A stretch of DNA of 64,000 nt from positions 5,294,001 through 5,358,000 of the forward strand of contig CALZFC010000005.1 in the NCBI GenBank assembly GCA_945643635.1, in the 5' to 3' direction. The notes below the pieces were generated by a model. It did not search any database, was not told where the DNA came from, and saw only the letters and a program-made list of their open reading frames with translations. This document shows, one piece after another, positions 45,901 through 59,600 of this stretch. Position 1 is the stretch's first letter; the number at the start of each line of letters is the position of its first letter. Origin of the DNA: Allodiplogaster sudhausi. Lineage: Eukaryota; Nematoda; Chromadorea; Rhabditida; Diplogasteridae. The translations under genes were made by a program, and so were the position numbers.

Positions 45901-47670
45901 AAGAGTTTAGGAGTTTTTAGAGTTTTGGGGCTCAGTTAAGCTTTAGGAATTTTTAGAGTTTTGGGGCTCAGTTAAGCTTAGGGAGTTAAAGAAGAGTTAA
46001 GGAGTTTTTAGAGTTCAGGGTCTCAGCTAAGCTTAGGGAGTTAAAGAAGAGTTAAGGAGTTTTTTAAAGTTTCGGGACTCAGCTAAGCTTAGGGAGTAAA
46101 AAGCTAATGAGCTTTTAGCTGGAGTGCAAGAACAGAAAGAAAGACATCAAAGGTTTGAAGAAGAGTTCAGAGCACGCCAAAGAGCTTACGAATACAGCAC
46201 ATCAGAAAGCATGCGAAGTTTAAGAGTTTAAGTAAATCTATGCACTAATAAAGACTCCTAATTTTTCAGGTAATTCTAAGCTGCACATCGTCATTTTACA
46301 ATTAATAAAAAAACCATTAAAAAAGGCCAATCCCGGCTCCACTGCACGTAGAGCGAAGAAGGCCATCTCAGCTCGACGGCACGCCGAGCCAAGACGGCCA
46401 ACTCAGCTCAACTTAATGCAGAGCCAGGACGGCGGAGTCAAGTTGAGGAGCAACCTCAAGCTTGGGAAATTAAACCGACTTTGGACGAAAACGCTGGATG
46501 CCTATGAATTTGCGCAACCTACACTTGCCGAGTTTTCAAAGGGAGTTCATGATGCTGAGTGTGCGTACTTGGAATGCTGGCAAAGTGCCAAAAAATTATT
46601 ATTTTAAGAGTTTTACTGCTTTAAACGATACATAAAATTACAAAAAAAATCAGAGAGTAAGAGTAGAGTGGGAGAGACATGATCGAACTCTCTCTCTCTC
46701 TCTTTCTCTCTCTAAGTCGTCTCTCTCTCTCTTTCTTTCAATGTGAACAGGCTTCTTCAGGACTTGATCGTTTACTTGTAAGTGTCTGGGAGAACGCTCA
46801 ACGTGAATTATATACATCTCTCTGTAGCTCATTACAAAGCTCTTTCTTTGTAAAATTCACTGGTATAGAGAGAGAGTCAACTTTCGGTCTCTTTGTAAGT
46901 GCTTTAATGTGTTTTAATCGGAAAAAAATGCGTAAACGCACACATGTTGGCATTGTGCCAAAAACTTTAAATGACTTGTGAATGCGTTAAATGGACACGA
47001 AAAAATTCAGATTTTTGCAGAGAGACAGAGGAATGCGAGAAGAAGACAGAGAAATAGAGAGAGAGTGGAAAAGTAAGTTGTAAGTGTATATATTTAATGT
47101 TTTTCATGTGTTTGGCTGTATGTTTGCAAGAGGTGCGAAGTGGTCGTCGGAGGTGCGAAGTGAGAGTCGACGTCTGTTTTTCTCTGCCAATGCTCGCAGT
47201 GATAGTTTTAATATGATTCCTTTTTTCAGATTGCTCTAAATGAGCCTGGCCGCAAAAACTGCAGTTTCCAAACGGTCGCAAGGAACCGCAAAAGCTGCAG
47301 TTCCAAGCGTTCGCAAGGAACCGCCAAAGCAGCGGTTCTATGCGTTCGCAAGTAACGGCAAAAAATGAGCGGCACAGGCGAACCAACCGTGTGGCGGTGC
47401 CTTGAATTCGCCGATTAAACCGATTTCTGGGATGCCCATGAACCGGCGCACACTATACTTGACGGCTTTTCGACCAAAAATTTCATATGGCTCCATGTCT
47501 TGAATGGCGCTTGGCAACTTGCCAAGCTGCGAGAGACACTTTATCGTTGTACTTTAATTACTTAAGATGCATCAGAAGAACCGCTTTTCTCTGCAGCATC
47601 CGACACCATAGAGAGATGCGGCTCTTTTAGGCTCTCTCTATTTTTAATTCTATTTTAAAGAGTTTTTGTG

Positions 47671-50600
47671 GTCAAGCCAAGAAGGCCATCTCAACTCGAC
47701 GTCACGTCAAGTCAAGAAGGCCATCTCAACTCGACGTCACGTCAAGCCAAGAAGGCCATCTCAACTCGACGTCACGTCAAGCCAAGAATGCCATCTCAAC
47801 TCGACGTCACGTCAAGCCAAGAAGGCCATCTCAGCTCGACGTCACGTCAAGCTAAGTAGGCCATCTCAGCTCGACGTCACGTCAAGCTAAGAAGGCCATT
47901 CCATGTGTTCGCAAGGAACATCAAAAAATGAGCGGCCAGGCTAACAGGCTAACCAACTGTGAGGCGGTGCATGGAATTCGCCGATTAAACCGATTTCTGG
48001 GATGCCCATGAACCGGCGCACACTATACTTGACGGCTTTTCGACCAAAATTTTTTTCTCAGCGGGGCCAATTTTTTTTGTTCTCAGACCTCGGATGAGGA
48101 AACTTCTTTTAAATGTCTAATCGTTCAGACTTACTTTTATACAACATTACATAGCTAAAAAAACCGCCTTTCTCTGTAGAAAAATGTAGGATAGAGAGAG
48201 ACACAGCTTCCGAGCTCTCTCTAAATGTTTTACGCTAAATTAAAGACTTGTGATTACATATGGCTGGCTCAACTGCACACAAAGATTAGAAGAGAATATC
48301 AGCTCGGAGTGATAGTTTTAATATGCTTCCTTTATTTCAGATTGCTCTAAATGAGCCTGGCCGCAAAAACCGCAGTTCCAAACGGTCGCAAGGAACCGCA
48401 GAACCTGCAGTTCCAAGCGTTCGCAAGGAACCGCAAAAGCTGCAGTTCCAAGCGTTCGCAAGAAACCGCCAAAGCAGCGGTTCCATGCGTTCGCAAGTAA
48501 CGGCAAAAAATGAGCGGCCAGGCCCACAGGCGAACCAACCGTGTGGCGGTGCCTTGACTTCGCCCATTAAACCGATTTCTGGGATGCCCATGAACCGGCG
48601 CACACTATACTTGACGGCTATTCGACCAAAAATTTCATATGTCGCATGGCAACTTGCCAAGCTGCGAGAGAGACACTTTATCGTTGTACTTTAATTACTT
48701 AAGATGCATCAGAAGAACCGCTTTTCTCTGCTGCATCCGACACCATAGAGAAAGGGGGCTCTTTATGGCTCTCTCTATTTTTAATTCTATTTTAAATAGC
48801 TTTTGTGCACATATGGATGCATGTCTCGACTCTACTGCACGTCAAGCCAAGAAAGCCATCTCAGCTCGACTTCACGTCAAGCCAAGAAGGCCATGTCAGC
48901 TCGACGACACGTCAAGCCAAGAAGCCCATCTCAGCTCGACGACACGTCAAGCCAAGAAGGCCCTCTCAGCTCGACGACACGTCAAGCCAAGAAGGCCCTC
49001 TCAGCTCCACTGCACGTGGAACCAAAAGGCCCTCTCGGTTCAGCGATGCGCTGAGCTGGGAAAGCAGTCAGTTTGACGACGTACCTCAAACTTGGGTGAT
49101 TAAACCGACTTTCTCCAGGAAGCACTGGATGCCTATAAGCTGGCGCAACCTATGTTAGCCGAGTTTTTCTTAGCATGTGAGGCCAGCGTGTTGGGGGACA
49201 CTTGGTAACGCGGGGAGCAGGAGCGACCAAAAATTTCATATGGCTGCATGTCTTTTTGGCGATTGGCAACTTGCCAACCTGCGAGAGAGACACTTTAACG
49301 TTCTCCTGCAACTACCTTAGATATGTCAAAAGAACCGCCTTTCTCTGCTGCATCGAACACCATAAAGAAATACGGCTCATTCGGGCTCTCTCTATTTTTA
49401 ATTATATTTTAAAGGGTTTTTGTGCACATTTGGCTGCATGTCTTGATGCGTTTGGCAGCTTCCCAAGACCTTGCTCGCTCGCTATTGGTCGAAACCTGAA
49501 ATGGGCCAATGAGCGAGGGGGCGGAGCCTCTTTTTTCTTTTCTCTGCTCGTCTAATCTCTCACATCTGTACGTTTCTCGTCGCTTTCTCTCACTCTCATG
49601 CCTGCTCTCCTCTATTTCTCCCATGCAATTTGCTTGGAGTTACACTTCAGCTTGGGAACTATCTAGAGGAACTAGTTAACTAAGTTACGCTATTTCTGGG
49701 ACTACCGCTATTTTAGGGAGCTTAAGAGCTTAAAGAAGAGTTTAGGAGTTTTTAGAGTTTTGGGGCTCAGTTAAGCTTTAGGAATTTTTAGAGTTTTGGG
49801 GCTCAGTTAAGCTTAGGCAGTTAAAGAAGAGTTAAGGAGTTTTTAGAGTTCAGGGTCTCAGCTAAGCTTAGGGAGTTAAAGAAGAGTTAAGGAGTTTTTT
49901 AAAGTTTCGGGACTCAGCTAAGCTTAGGGAGTAAAAAGCTAATGAGCTTTTAGCTGGAGTGCAAGAACAGAAAGAAAGACATCAAAGGTTTGAAGAAGAG
50001 TTCAGAGCACGCCAAAGAGCTTACGAATACAGCACATCAGAAAGCATGCGAAGTTTAAGAGTTTAAGTAAATCTATGCACTAATAAAGACTCCTAATTTT
50101 TCAGGTAATTCTAAGCTGCACATCGTCATTTTACAATTAATAAAAAAACATTAAAAAAGCCCTATCCCGGCTCCACTGCACGTAGAGCCAAGAAGGCCAT
50201 CTCAACTCGACGTCACGTCAAGCCAAGAAGGCCATCTCAGCTCGACGTTACGTCAAGCCAAGAAGGCCATCTCAGCTCGACGTCACGTCAAGATAAGAAG
50301 GCCATCTCAGCTCGACGTCACGTCAAGCTAAGAAGGCCATTCCATGTGTTCGCAAGGAACATTAAAAAATGAGCGGCCAGGCTCACAGGCTAACAAATCG
50401 TGAGGCGGTGTCTGGAATTCGCCGATTAAATCGATTTCTGGGATGCCCATGAACCGGCGCACACTATACTTGACGGCTTTTCGAACAAAATTTTTTCTCA
50501 GCGGGGCCAATTTTTTTTGTTCTCAGACCTCGGATGAGGAAACTTCTTTTAAATGTCTAATCGTTCAGACTTACTTTTATACAACATTACATAGCTAAAA

Positions 50601-53600
50601 AAACCGCCTTTCTCTGTAGAAAAATGTAGGATAGAGAGAGACACAGCTTCCGAGCTCTCTCTAAATGTTTTACGCTAAATTAAAGACTTGTGATTACATA
50701 TGGTTGGCTCAACTGCACACAAAGATTAGAAGAGAATATCAGCTCGGAGTGATAGTTTTAATATGCTTCCTTTATTTCAGATTGCTCTAAATGAGCCTGG
50801 CCGCAAAAGCTGCAGTTCCAAGCGTTCGCAAGAAACCGCCAAAGCAGCGGTTCCATGCGTTCACAAGTAACGGCAAAAAATGAGCGGCCAGGCCCACAGG
50901 CGAACCAACCGTGTGGCGGTGCCTTGAATTCGCCGAACGGAATGCAGAGCCAGGAAGACCCAAGAGTAAGGAGCTACCTCAAACTTGGGTAACTAAACCG
51001 GCGTTTGAAAGAAAGCGCTGGATGCCTATGAATTTGCGCAACCTACACTTGCCGAGTTTTCGAAGGGAGTTCATGATGCTGAGTGTGCGTACTTGGAATG
51101 CTGGCAAAGTGCCAAAAAATTATTATTTTAAGAGTTTTACTGCTTTAAAGGTTACATAAAATTACAAAAAAAATCAGAGAGTAAGAGTAGAGTGTGAGAG
51201 ACATGATAGAACTGTCTCTCTCTCACTTTCTCTCTCTCTATGTCGTGTCTCTCTCTCTTTCTTTCTAAGTGAACAGGCTACTTCAGGACTTGATCGTGTA
51301 CTTGTAAGTGTCTGTGAGAACGCTCAACGTGAATTATATACATCTCTCTGTAGCTCATTACAAAGCTCTTCCTTTGTACAATTCACTGGTATAGAGAGAG
51401 AGTCAACTTTCGGTTTCTTTGTAAGTGTTTTAATGTGTTTTAATAGAAAGACACACATATGTTGACATCGTGCTAAAAACTTTAAATGGCTTGTGAATGC
51501 GTTCAATGGCCACGAAAAAATGCAGATTTTTGCAGAGAGACAGAGGAATACGAGAGGAAGACAGAGAAATAGAGAGAGAGTGGAAAAGTAAGTTGTAAGT
51601 GTATGTATTTAATGTATTTCATTTGTTTGGCTGTATGTTTGCAAGAGGTGCGAAGTGGTCGACGGAGGTGCGAAGTGAGAGTCGACGTCTGTTTTTCTCT
51701 GCCAACGCTATCTCGCCTTTTCGCGCCTGTGACTTTTTTCTCTAACCTCTCAAAAACGCACCTATAACGGGCTGTTTTCGTCGAGGGGCGGAGCTAAGCG
51801 ACTGTTTCGTTGTCTAACCTCCGTGTTTTGCGAGCAGCCTCGGCGATCTCGCGTGTCGCAGGCTCGGCGAACTTTTTTTCTTTTCTCTGCTCGTCTAATC
51901 TCTCACATCTGTACGTTTCTCGTCGCTTTCTCTCACTCTCATGCCTGCTCTCCTCTATTTCTCCCATGGAATTTGCTTGGAGTTACACTTCAGCTTGGGA
52001 ACTATCTAGAGGAACTTGTGAACTATCTAGAGGAACTAGTTAACTAAGTTAAGCTACTTTCTGGAGTACTACTACTTTAGGGAGCCAAACAACTTTAAAG
52101 AGCTAAGAAAAGTTTAGGAGTTTTTAGAGTTCAGGGGCTCACTTAAGCTTAGGGAGTTAAAGAAGAGTTAAGAAGTTTTTAGAGTTTCGGGACTCAGCTA
52201 AGCTAAGGAAAGAATAATTAAGGAGTTTTAGAGTTCAGGGTCTCAGCTAAGCTTAGGGAGCTAAAGAAGAGTTAAGGAGTTTTTAAAGTTTCGGGTCTCA
52301 GCAAAGCTTAGGGAGTAAAAGAAGAGTTAAGGAGTTTTTAGAGTTCAAGGTCTCAGTTAAGCGTAGGGAGTAAAAGAAGAGCTAATCAGTTTTTAGCTGG
52401 ATTGTAAGAAGAGAACTGAAGACATCAAAGGCTTTAAGAAGAGTTCAGAGCACGACAATACACAAAACATCAATTGGCATAATTTTATTATGTACTATTT
52501 ATTTCAGATGACTCTAAGTGAACCTGGCCGCAAAAACTGCGGTTCCAAGCGTTCGAAAGGAACCGCAAAAACTGCAGTTCCATGCGATCGCAATAAACTG
52601 CAAAATTCGCAGTTCCATGCGATCGGAAGAAACCGCAAAATTCGCAGGTCCAAGCGTTCGCAAGGAACTACAAAAAATGAGCGGCCACGCTCACAGGCGA
52701 GCCAGACGTAAGACTGCGCCTCGAAGTTGCAGATTGAACCGAGTTCTGGAATGCCAGTAAGCCAGTGCAACCTATACTTTACGGGTTTTCGACCAAAATT
52801 TTTTTCTCTATTTCGCTGTAACAGGCAATTTCAGGACTTGGACTTATACTTGTAAGTGTATGTCAAAATGCTTAACGTGAATTATACACAGCTCTCTGTA
52901 GCTCATTACAAAGCTCTTACTTTGTAGATTTCACTGGTATAGAGAGAGAATCAACTTTTGGTCTCTTTGTATGTGTTTTAATCGGAAAAAACGCATAAAC
53001 GCACATATGTTGGCATCGTGCCAAAAACTTTAAATGACTTGTGAATGTGTTCAATGGACACGAGAAAAATGCAAATTTTTGCAGAGAGGCAGAGGAATGC
53101 AAGAGGAAGAGAGATAAATAGAGAGAGAGTGGAAAAGTAAGTTGTAAGTGTATATATTTAATGTTTTGCATGTGTTTGGCTGCATGTGTGGTTGAGACAG
53201 CGCGAATTGGCAAAGTGCCAATAATTATGAGGTGCGAAGAAATGAGCGAAATGAGGTGCAATGTGTGTTTTTTTCTGCTTGCGCAGATTTTTTGCGATTT
53301 ATTATGAATATTAACGTTAAGTATTGTGTACTTACAGAGTTGTAAGCAGCATAATTGAAACTTTTGAGTTTAAAAAGCCTAAGGTCCTCGCACGAATTTG
53401 ATCGTACTGTAGACGGCAAGAGTTTTACTGAGAGCTTATTGGTCGGCTGAGGGGAGGAGCTTAAAGTGCTCTTCTTATCATGTGTTCTAAGCGCTACTAT
53501 AGAAATCTTCAAATTTTTCTGGTCATTTTGAGCAATCAACTATGTTTCTGCGATAAAAGTGAAGCAAGATACAAAGAAATTGCCTTTCCCGAAACCACTA

Positions 53601-56600
53601 CACGTTGAGCTAAGAAGGCCATCTCAGCTCGACGTCACGTCAAGACAAGAAGGCCATCTCAGCTCGGCGTCACGTCAAGCCAAGAAGGCCATCTCAACTC
53701 GACGTCACGTCAAGCCAAGAAGGCCATCTCAGCTCGACGTCACGTCAAGCCAAGAAGGCCATCTCAGCTCGACGTCACGTCAAGCTAAGAAGGCCATTCC
53801 ATGTGTTCGCAAGGAACATCAAAAAATGAGCGGCCAGGCTCACAGGCTAACCAACCGTGAGGCGGGGCCTGGAATTCGCCGATTAAACCGATTTCTGGGA
53901 TGCCCATGAACCGGCGCACACTATACTTGACGGTTTTTCGACCAAAATTTTTTTCTCAGCGGGGCCAATTTTTTTTGTTCTCAGACCTCGGATGAGGAAA
54001 CTTCTTTTAAATGTCTAATCGTTCAGACTTACTTTTATACAACATTACATTGCTAAAAAAACCGCCTTTCTCTGTAGAAAAATGTAGGATAGAGAGAGAC
54101 ACAGCTTCCGAGCTCTCTCTAAATGTTTTACGCTAAATTAAAGACTTGTGATTACATATGGTTGGCTCAACTGCACACAAAGATTAGAAGAGAATATCAG
54201 CTCGGAGTGATAGTTTTAATATGCTTCCTTTATTTCAGATTGCTCTAAATGAGCCTGGCCGCAAAAGCTGCAGTTCCAAGCGTTCGCAAGAAACCGCCAA
54301 AGCAGCGGTTCCATGCGTTCACAAGTAACGGCAAAAAATGAGCGGCCAGGCCCACAGGCGAACCAACCGTGTGGCGGTGCCTTGAATTCGCCGAACGGAA
54401 TGCAGAGCCAGGAAGACCCAAGAGTGAGGAGCTACCTCAAACTTTGAAAGAAAGCGCTGGATGCCTATGAATTTGCGCAACCTACACTTGCCGAGTTTTC
54501 GAAGGGAGTTCATGATGCTGAGTGTGCCTACTTGGAATGCTGGCAAAGTGCCAAAAAATTATTATTTTAAGAGTTTTACTGCTTTAAAGGTTACATAAAA
54601 TTACAAAAAAAATCAGAGAGTAAGAGTAGAGTGTGAGAGACATGATAGAACTGTCTCTCTCTCTCTCTTTCTCTCTCTCTATGTCGTATCTCTCTCTCTT
54701 TCTTTCTAAGTGAACAGGCTACTTCAGGACTTGATCGTGTACTTGTAAGTGTCTGTGAGAACGCTCAACGTGAATTATATACATCTCTCTGTAGCTCATT
54801 ACAAAGCTCTTCCTTTGTACAATTCACTGGTATAGAGAGAGAGTCAACTTTCGGTTTCTTTGTAAGTGTTTTAATGTGTTTTAATAGAAAGACACACATA
54901 TGTTGACATCGTGCTAAAAACTTTAAATGGCTTGTGAATGCGTTCAATGGCCACGAAAAAATGCAGATTTTTGCAGAGAGACAGAGGAATACGAGAGGAA
55001 GACAGAGAAATAGAGAGAGAGTGGAAAAGTAAGTTGTAAGTGTATGTATTTAATGTATTTCATTTGTTTGGCTGTATGTTTGCAAGAGGTGCGAAGTGGT
55101 CGACGGAGGTGCGAAGTGAGAGTCGACGTCTGTTTTTCTCTGCCAACGCTATCTCGCCTTTTCGCGCCTGTGACTTTTTTCTCTAACCTCTCAAAAACGC
55201 ACCTATAACGGGCTGTTTTCGTCGAGGGGCGGAGCTAAGCGACTGTTTCGTTGTCTAACCTCCGTGTTTTGCGAGCAGCCTCGGCGATCTCGCGTGTCGC
55301 AGGCTCGGCGAACTTTTTTTCTTTTCTCTGCTCGTCTAATCTCTCACATCTGTACGTTTCTCGTCGCTTTCTCTCACTCTCATGCCTGCTCTCCTCTATT
55401 TCTCTAATGCAATTTGCTTGGAGTTACACTTCAGCTTGGGAACTATCTAGAGGAATGAACTATCTAGAGGAACTAGTTAACTAAGTTACGCTATTTCTGG
55501 GACTACCGCTATTTTAGGGAGCTTAAGAGCTTAAAGAAGAGTTTAGGAGTTTTTAGAGTTTTGGGGCTCAGTTAAGCTTTAGGAATTTTTAGAGTTTTGG
55601 GGCTCAGTTAAGCTTAGGCAGTTAAAGAAGAGTTAAGGAGTTTTTAGAGTTCAGGGTCTCAGCTAAGCTTAGGGAGTTAAAGAAGAGTTAAGGAGTTTTT
55701 TAAAGTTTCGGGACTCAGCTAAGCTTAGGGAGTAAAAAGCTAATGAGCTTTTAGCTGGAGTGCAAGAACAGAAAGAAAGACATCAAAGGTTTGAAGAAGA
55801 GTTCAGAGCACGCCAAAGAGCTTACGAATACAGCACATCAGAAAGCATGCGAAGTTTAAGAGTTTAAGTAAATCTATGCACTAATAAAGACTCCTAATTT
55901 TTCAGGTAATTCTAAGCTGCACATCGTCATTTTACAATTAATAAAAAAACATTAAAAAAGCCCTATCCCGGCTCCACTGCACGTAGAGCCAAGAAGGCCA
56001 TCTCAACTCGACGTCACGTCAAGCCAAGAAGGCCATCTCAGCTCGACGTTACGTCAAGCCAAGAAGGCCATCTCAGCTCGACGTCACGTCAAGATAAGAA
56101 GGCCATCTCAGCTCGACGTCACGTCAAGCTAAGAAGGCCATTCCATGTGTTCGCAAGGAACATTAAAAAATGAGCGGCCAGGCTCACAGGCTAACAAATC
56201 GTGAGGCGGTGTCTGGAATTCGCCGATTAAATCGATTTCTGGGATGCCCATGAACCGGCGCACACTATACTTGACGGCTTTTCGAACAAAATTTTTTTCT
56301 CAGCGGGGACAATTTTTTTTGTTCTCAGACCTCGGATGAGGAAACTTCTTTTAAATGTCTAATCGTTCAGACTTACTTTTATACAACATTACATAGCTAA
56401 AAAAACCGCCTTTCTCTGTAGAAAAATGTAGGATAGAGAGAGACACAGCTTCCGAGCTCTCTCTAAATGTTTTACGCTAAATTAAAGACTTGTGATTACA
56501 TATGGTTGGCTCAACTGCACACAAAGATTAGAAGAGAATATCAGCTCGGAGTGATAGTTTTAATATGCTTCCTTTATTTCAGATTGCTCTAAATGAGCCT

Positions 56601-59600
56601 GGCCGCAAAAGCTGCAGTTCCAAGCGTTCGCAAGAAACCGCCAAAGCAGCGGTTCCATGCGTTCACAAGTAACGGCAAAAAATGAGCAGCCAGGCCCACA
56701 GGCGAACCAACCGTGTGGCGGTGCCTTGAATTCGCCGAACGGAATGCAGAGCCAGGAAGACCCAAGAGTGAGGAGCTACCTCAAACTTGGGTAACTAAAC
56801 CGGCGTTTGAAAGAAAGCGCTGGATGCCTATGAATTTGCGCAACCTACACTTGCCGAGTTTTCGAAGGGAGTTCATGATGCTGAGTGTGCGTACTTGGAA
56901 TGCTGGCAAAGTGCCAAAAAATTATTATTTTAAGAGTTTTACTGCTTTAAAGGTTACATAAAATTACAAAAAAAATCAGAGAGTAAGAGTAGAGTGTGAG
57001 AGACATGTTAGAACTGTCTCTCTCTCACTTTCTCTCTCTCTATGTCGTGTCTCTCTCTCTTTCTTTCTAAGTGAACAGGCTACTTCAGGACTTGATCGTG
57101 TACTTGTAAGTGTCTGTGAGAACGCTCAACGTGAATTATATACATCTCTCTGTAGCTCATTACAAAGCTCTTCCTTTGTACAATTCACTGGTATAGAGAG
57201 AGAGTCAACTTTCCGTTTCTTTGTAAGTGTTTTAATGTGTTTTAATGGAAAGACACACATATGTTGACATCGTGCTAAAAACTTTAAATGGCTTGTGAAT
57301 GCGTTCAATGGCCACGAAAAAATGCAGATTTTTGCAGAGAGACAGAGGAATACGAGAGGAAGACAGAGAAATAGAGAGAGAGTGGAAAAGTAAGTTGTAA
57401 GTGTATGTATTTAATGTATTTCATTTGTTTGGCTGTATGTTTGCAAGAGGTGCGAAGTGGTCGACGGAGGTGCGAAGTGAGAGTCGACGTCTGTTTTTCT
57501 CTGCCAACGCTATCTCGCCTTTTCGCGCCTGTGACTTTTTTCTCTAACCTCTCAAAAACGCACCTATAACGGGCTGTTTTCGTCGAGGGGCGGAGCTAAG
57601 CGACTGTTTCGTTGTCTAACCTCCGTGTTTTGCGAGCAGCCTCGGCGATCTCGCGTGTCGCAGCCTCGGCGAACTTTTTTTTTCTTTTCTCTGCTCGTCT
57701 AATCTCTCACATCTGTACGTTTCTCGTCGCTTTCTCTCACTCTCATGCCTGCTCTCCTCTATTTCTCCCATGCAATTTGCTTGGAGTTACACTTCAGCTT
57801 GGGAACTATCTAGAGGAATACACTTCAGCTTGGGAACTATCTAGAGGAACTAGTTAACTAAGTTACGCTATTTCCGGGACTACCGCTATTTTAGGGAGCT
57901 TAAGAGCTTAAAAGAGCTAAGAAGAGTTTAGGAGTTTTTAGAGTTTTGGGGCTCAGTTAAGCTTTAGGAATTTTTAGAGTTTTGGGGCTCAGTTAAGCTT
58001 AGGGAGTTAAAGAAGAGTTAAGGAGTTTTTAGAGTTCAGGGTCTCAGCTAAGCTTAGGGAGTTAAAGAAGAGTTAAGGAGTTTTTTAAAGTTTCGGGACT
58101 CAGCTAAGCTTAGGGAGTAAAAAGCTAATGAGCTTTTAGCTGGAGTGCAAGAACAGAAAGAAAGACATCAAAGGTTTGAAGAAGAGTTCAGAGCACGCCA
58201 AAGAGCTTACGAATACAGCACATCAGAAAGCATGCGAAGTTTAAGAGTTTAAGTAAATCTATGCACTAATAAAGACTCCTAATTTTTCAGGTAATTCTAA
58301 GCTGCACATCGTCATTTTACAATTAATAAAAAAACCATTAAAAAAGGCCAATCCCGGCTCCACTGCACGTAGAGCGAAGAAGGCCATCTCAGCTCGACGG
58401 CACGCCGAGCCAAGACGGCCAACTCAGCTCAACTTAATGCAGAGCCAGGACGGCGGAGTCAAGTTGAGGAGCAACCTCAAGCTTGGGAAATTAAACCGAC
58501 TTTGGACGAAAACGCTGGATGCCTATGAATTTGCGCAACCTACACTTGCCGAGTTTTCAAAGGGAGTTCATGATGCTGAGTGTGCGTACTTGGAATGCTG
58601 GCAAAGTGCCAAAAAATTATTATTTTAAGAGTTTTACTGCTTTAAACGATACATAAAATTACAAAAAAAATCAGAGAGTAAGAGTAGAGTGGGAGAGACA
58701 TGATCGAACTCTCTCTCTCTCTCTTTCTCTCTCTAAGTCGTCTCTCTCTCTCTTTCTTTCAATGTGAACAGGCTTCTTCAGGACTTGATCGTTTACTTGT
58801 AAGTGTCTGGGAGAACGCTCAACGTGAATTATATACATCTCTCTGTAGCTCATTACAAAGCTCTTTCTTTGTAAAATTCACTGGTATAGAGAGAGAGTCA
58901 ACTTTCGGTCTCTTTGTAAGTGCTTTAATGTGTTTTAATCGGAAAAAAATGCGTAAACGCACACATGTTGGCATTGTGCCAAAAACTTTAAATGACTTGT
59001 GAATGCGTTAAATGGACACGAAAAAATTCAGATTTTTGCAGAGAGACAGAGGAATGCGAGAAGAAGACAGAGAAATAGAGAGAGAGTGGAAAAGTAAGTT
59101 GTAAGTGTATATATTTAATGTTTTTCATGTGTTTGGCTGTATGTTTGCAAGAGGTGCGAAGTGGTCGTCGGAGGTGCGAAGTGAGAGTCGACGTCTGTTT
59201 TTCTCTGCCAATGCTCGCAGTGATAGTTTTAATATGATTCCTTTTTTCAGATTGCTCTAAATGAGCCTGGCCGCAAAAACTGCAGTTTCCAAACGGTCGC
59301 AAGGAACCGCAAAAGCTGCAGTTCCAAGCGTTCGCAAGGAACCGCCAAAGCAGCGGTTCTATGCGTTCGCAAGTAACGGCAAAAAATGAGCGGCACAGGC
59401 GAACCAACCGTGTGGCGGTGCCTTGAATTCGCCGATTAAACCGATTTCTGGGATGCCCATGAACCGGCGCACACTATACTTGACGGCTTTTCGACCAAAA
59501 ATTTCATATGGCTCCATGTCTTGAATGGCGCTTGGCAACTTGCCAAGCTGCGAGAGACACTTTATCGTTGTACTTTAATTACTTAAGATGCATCAGAAGA

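Larger units (their letters stand above)
28049..47670 (+). repeat. First copy of a 19,622-bp higher-order tandem unit
   Basis: Every landmark between 28,049 and about 41,837 recurs 19,622 or 19,623 bp downstream. Differences I could see are single bases or homopolymer lengths (G-run near 29,134/48,756; T-run near 30,865/50,487; A to G at about 33,937/53,559; G to A at about 41,057/60,679). The unit starts inside a 35-bp CRE-like array. It contains a second, internal tandem array of 3.8-kb units. Confidence 0.9.
38010..47670 (+). repeat. 3.8-kb tandem array, about two and a half units
   Basis: Landmarks repeat at 38,815, 42,615 and 46,416 (offsets 3,800 and 3,801), and at 39,346, 43,146 and 46,947. 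The first unit starts with an E2F/GC-box module of the type at 15,040; the second and third share a variant downstream of it (GGCGAACTTGTTTTTC and CTCGACTCATACC). Each unit has two perfect NFI palindromes, both 35-bp minisatellites and the 55-bp array. Confidence 0.88.
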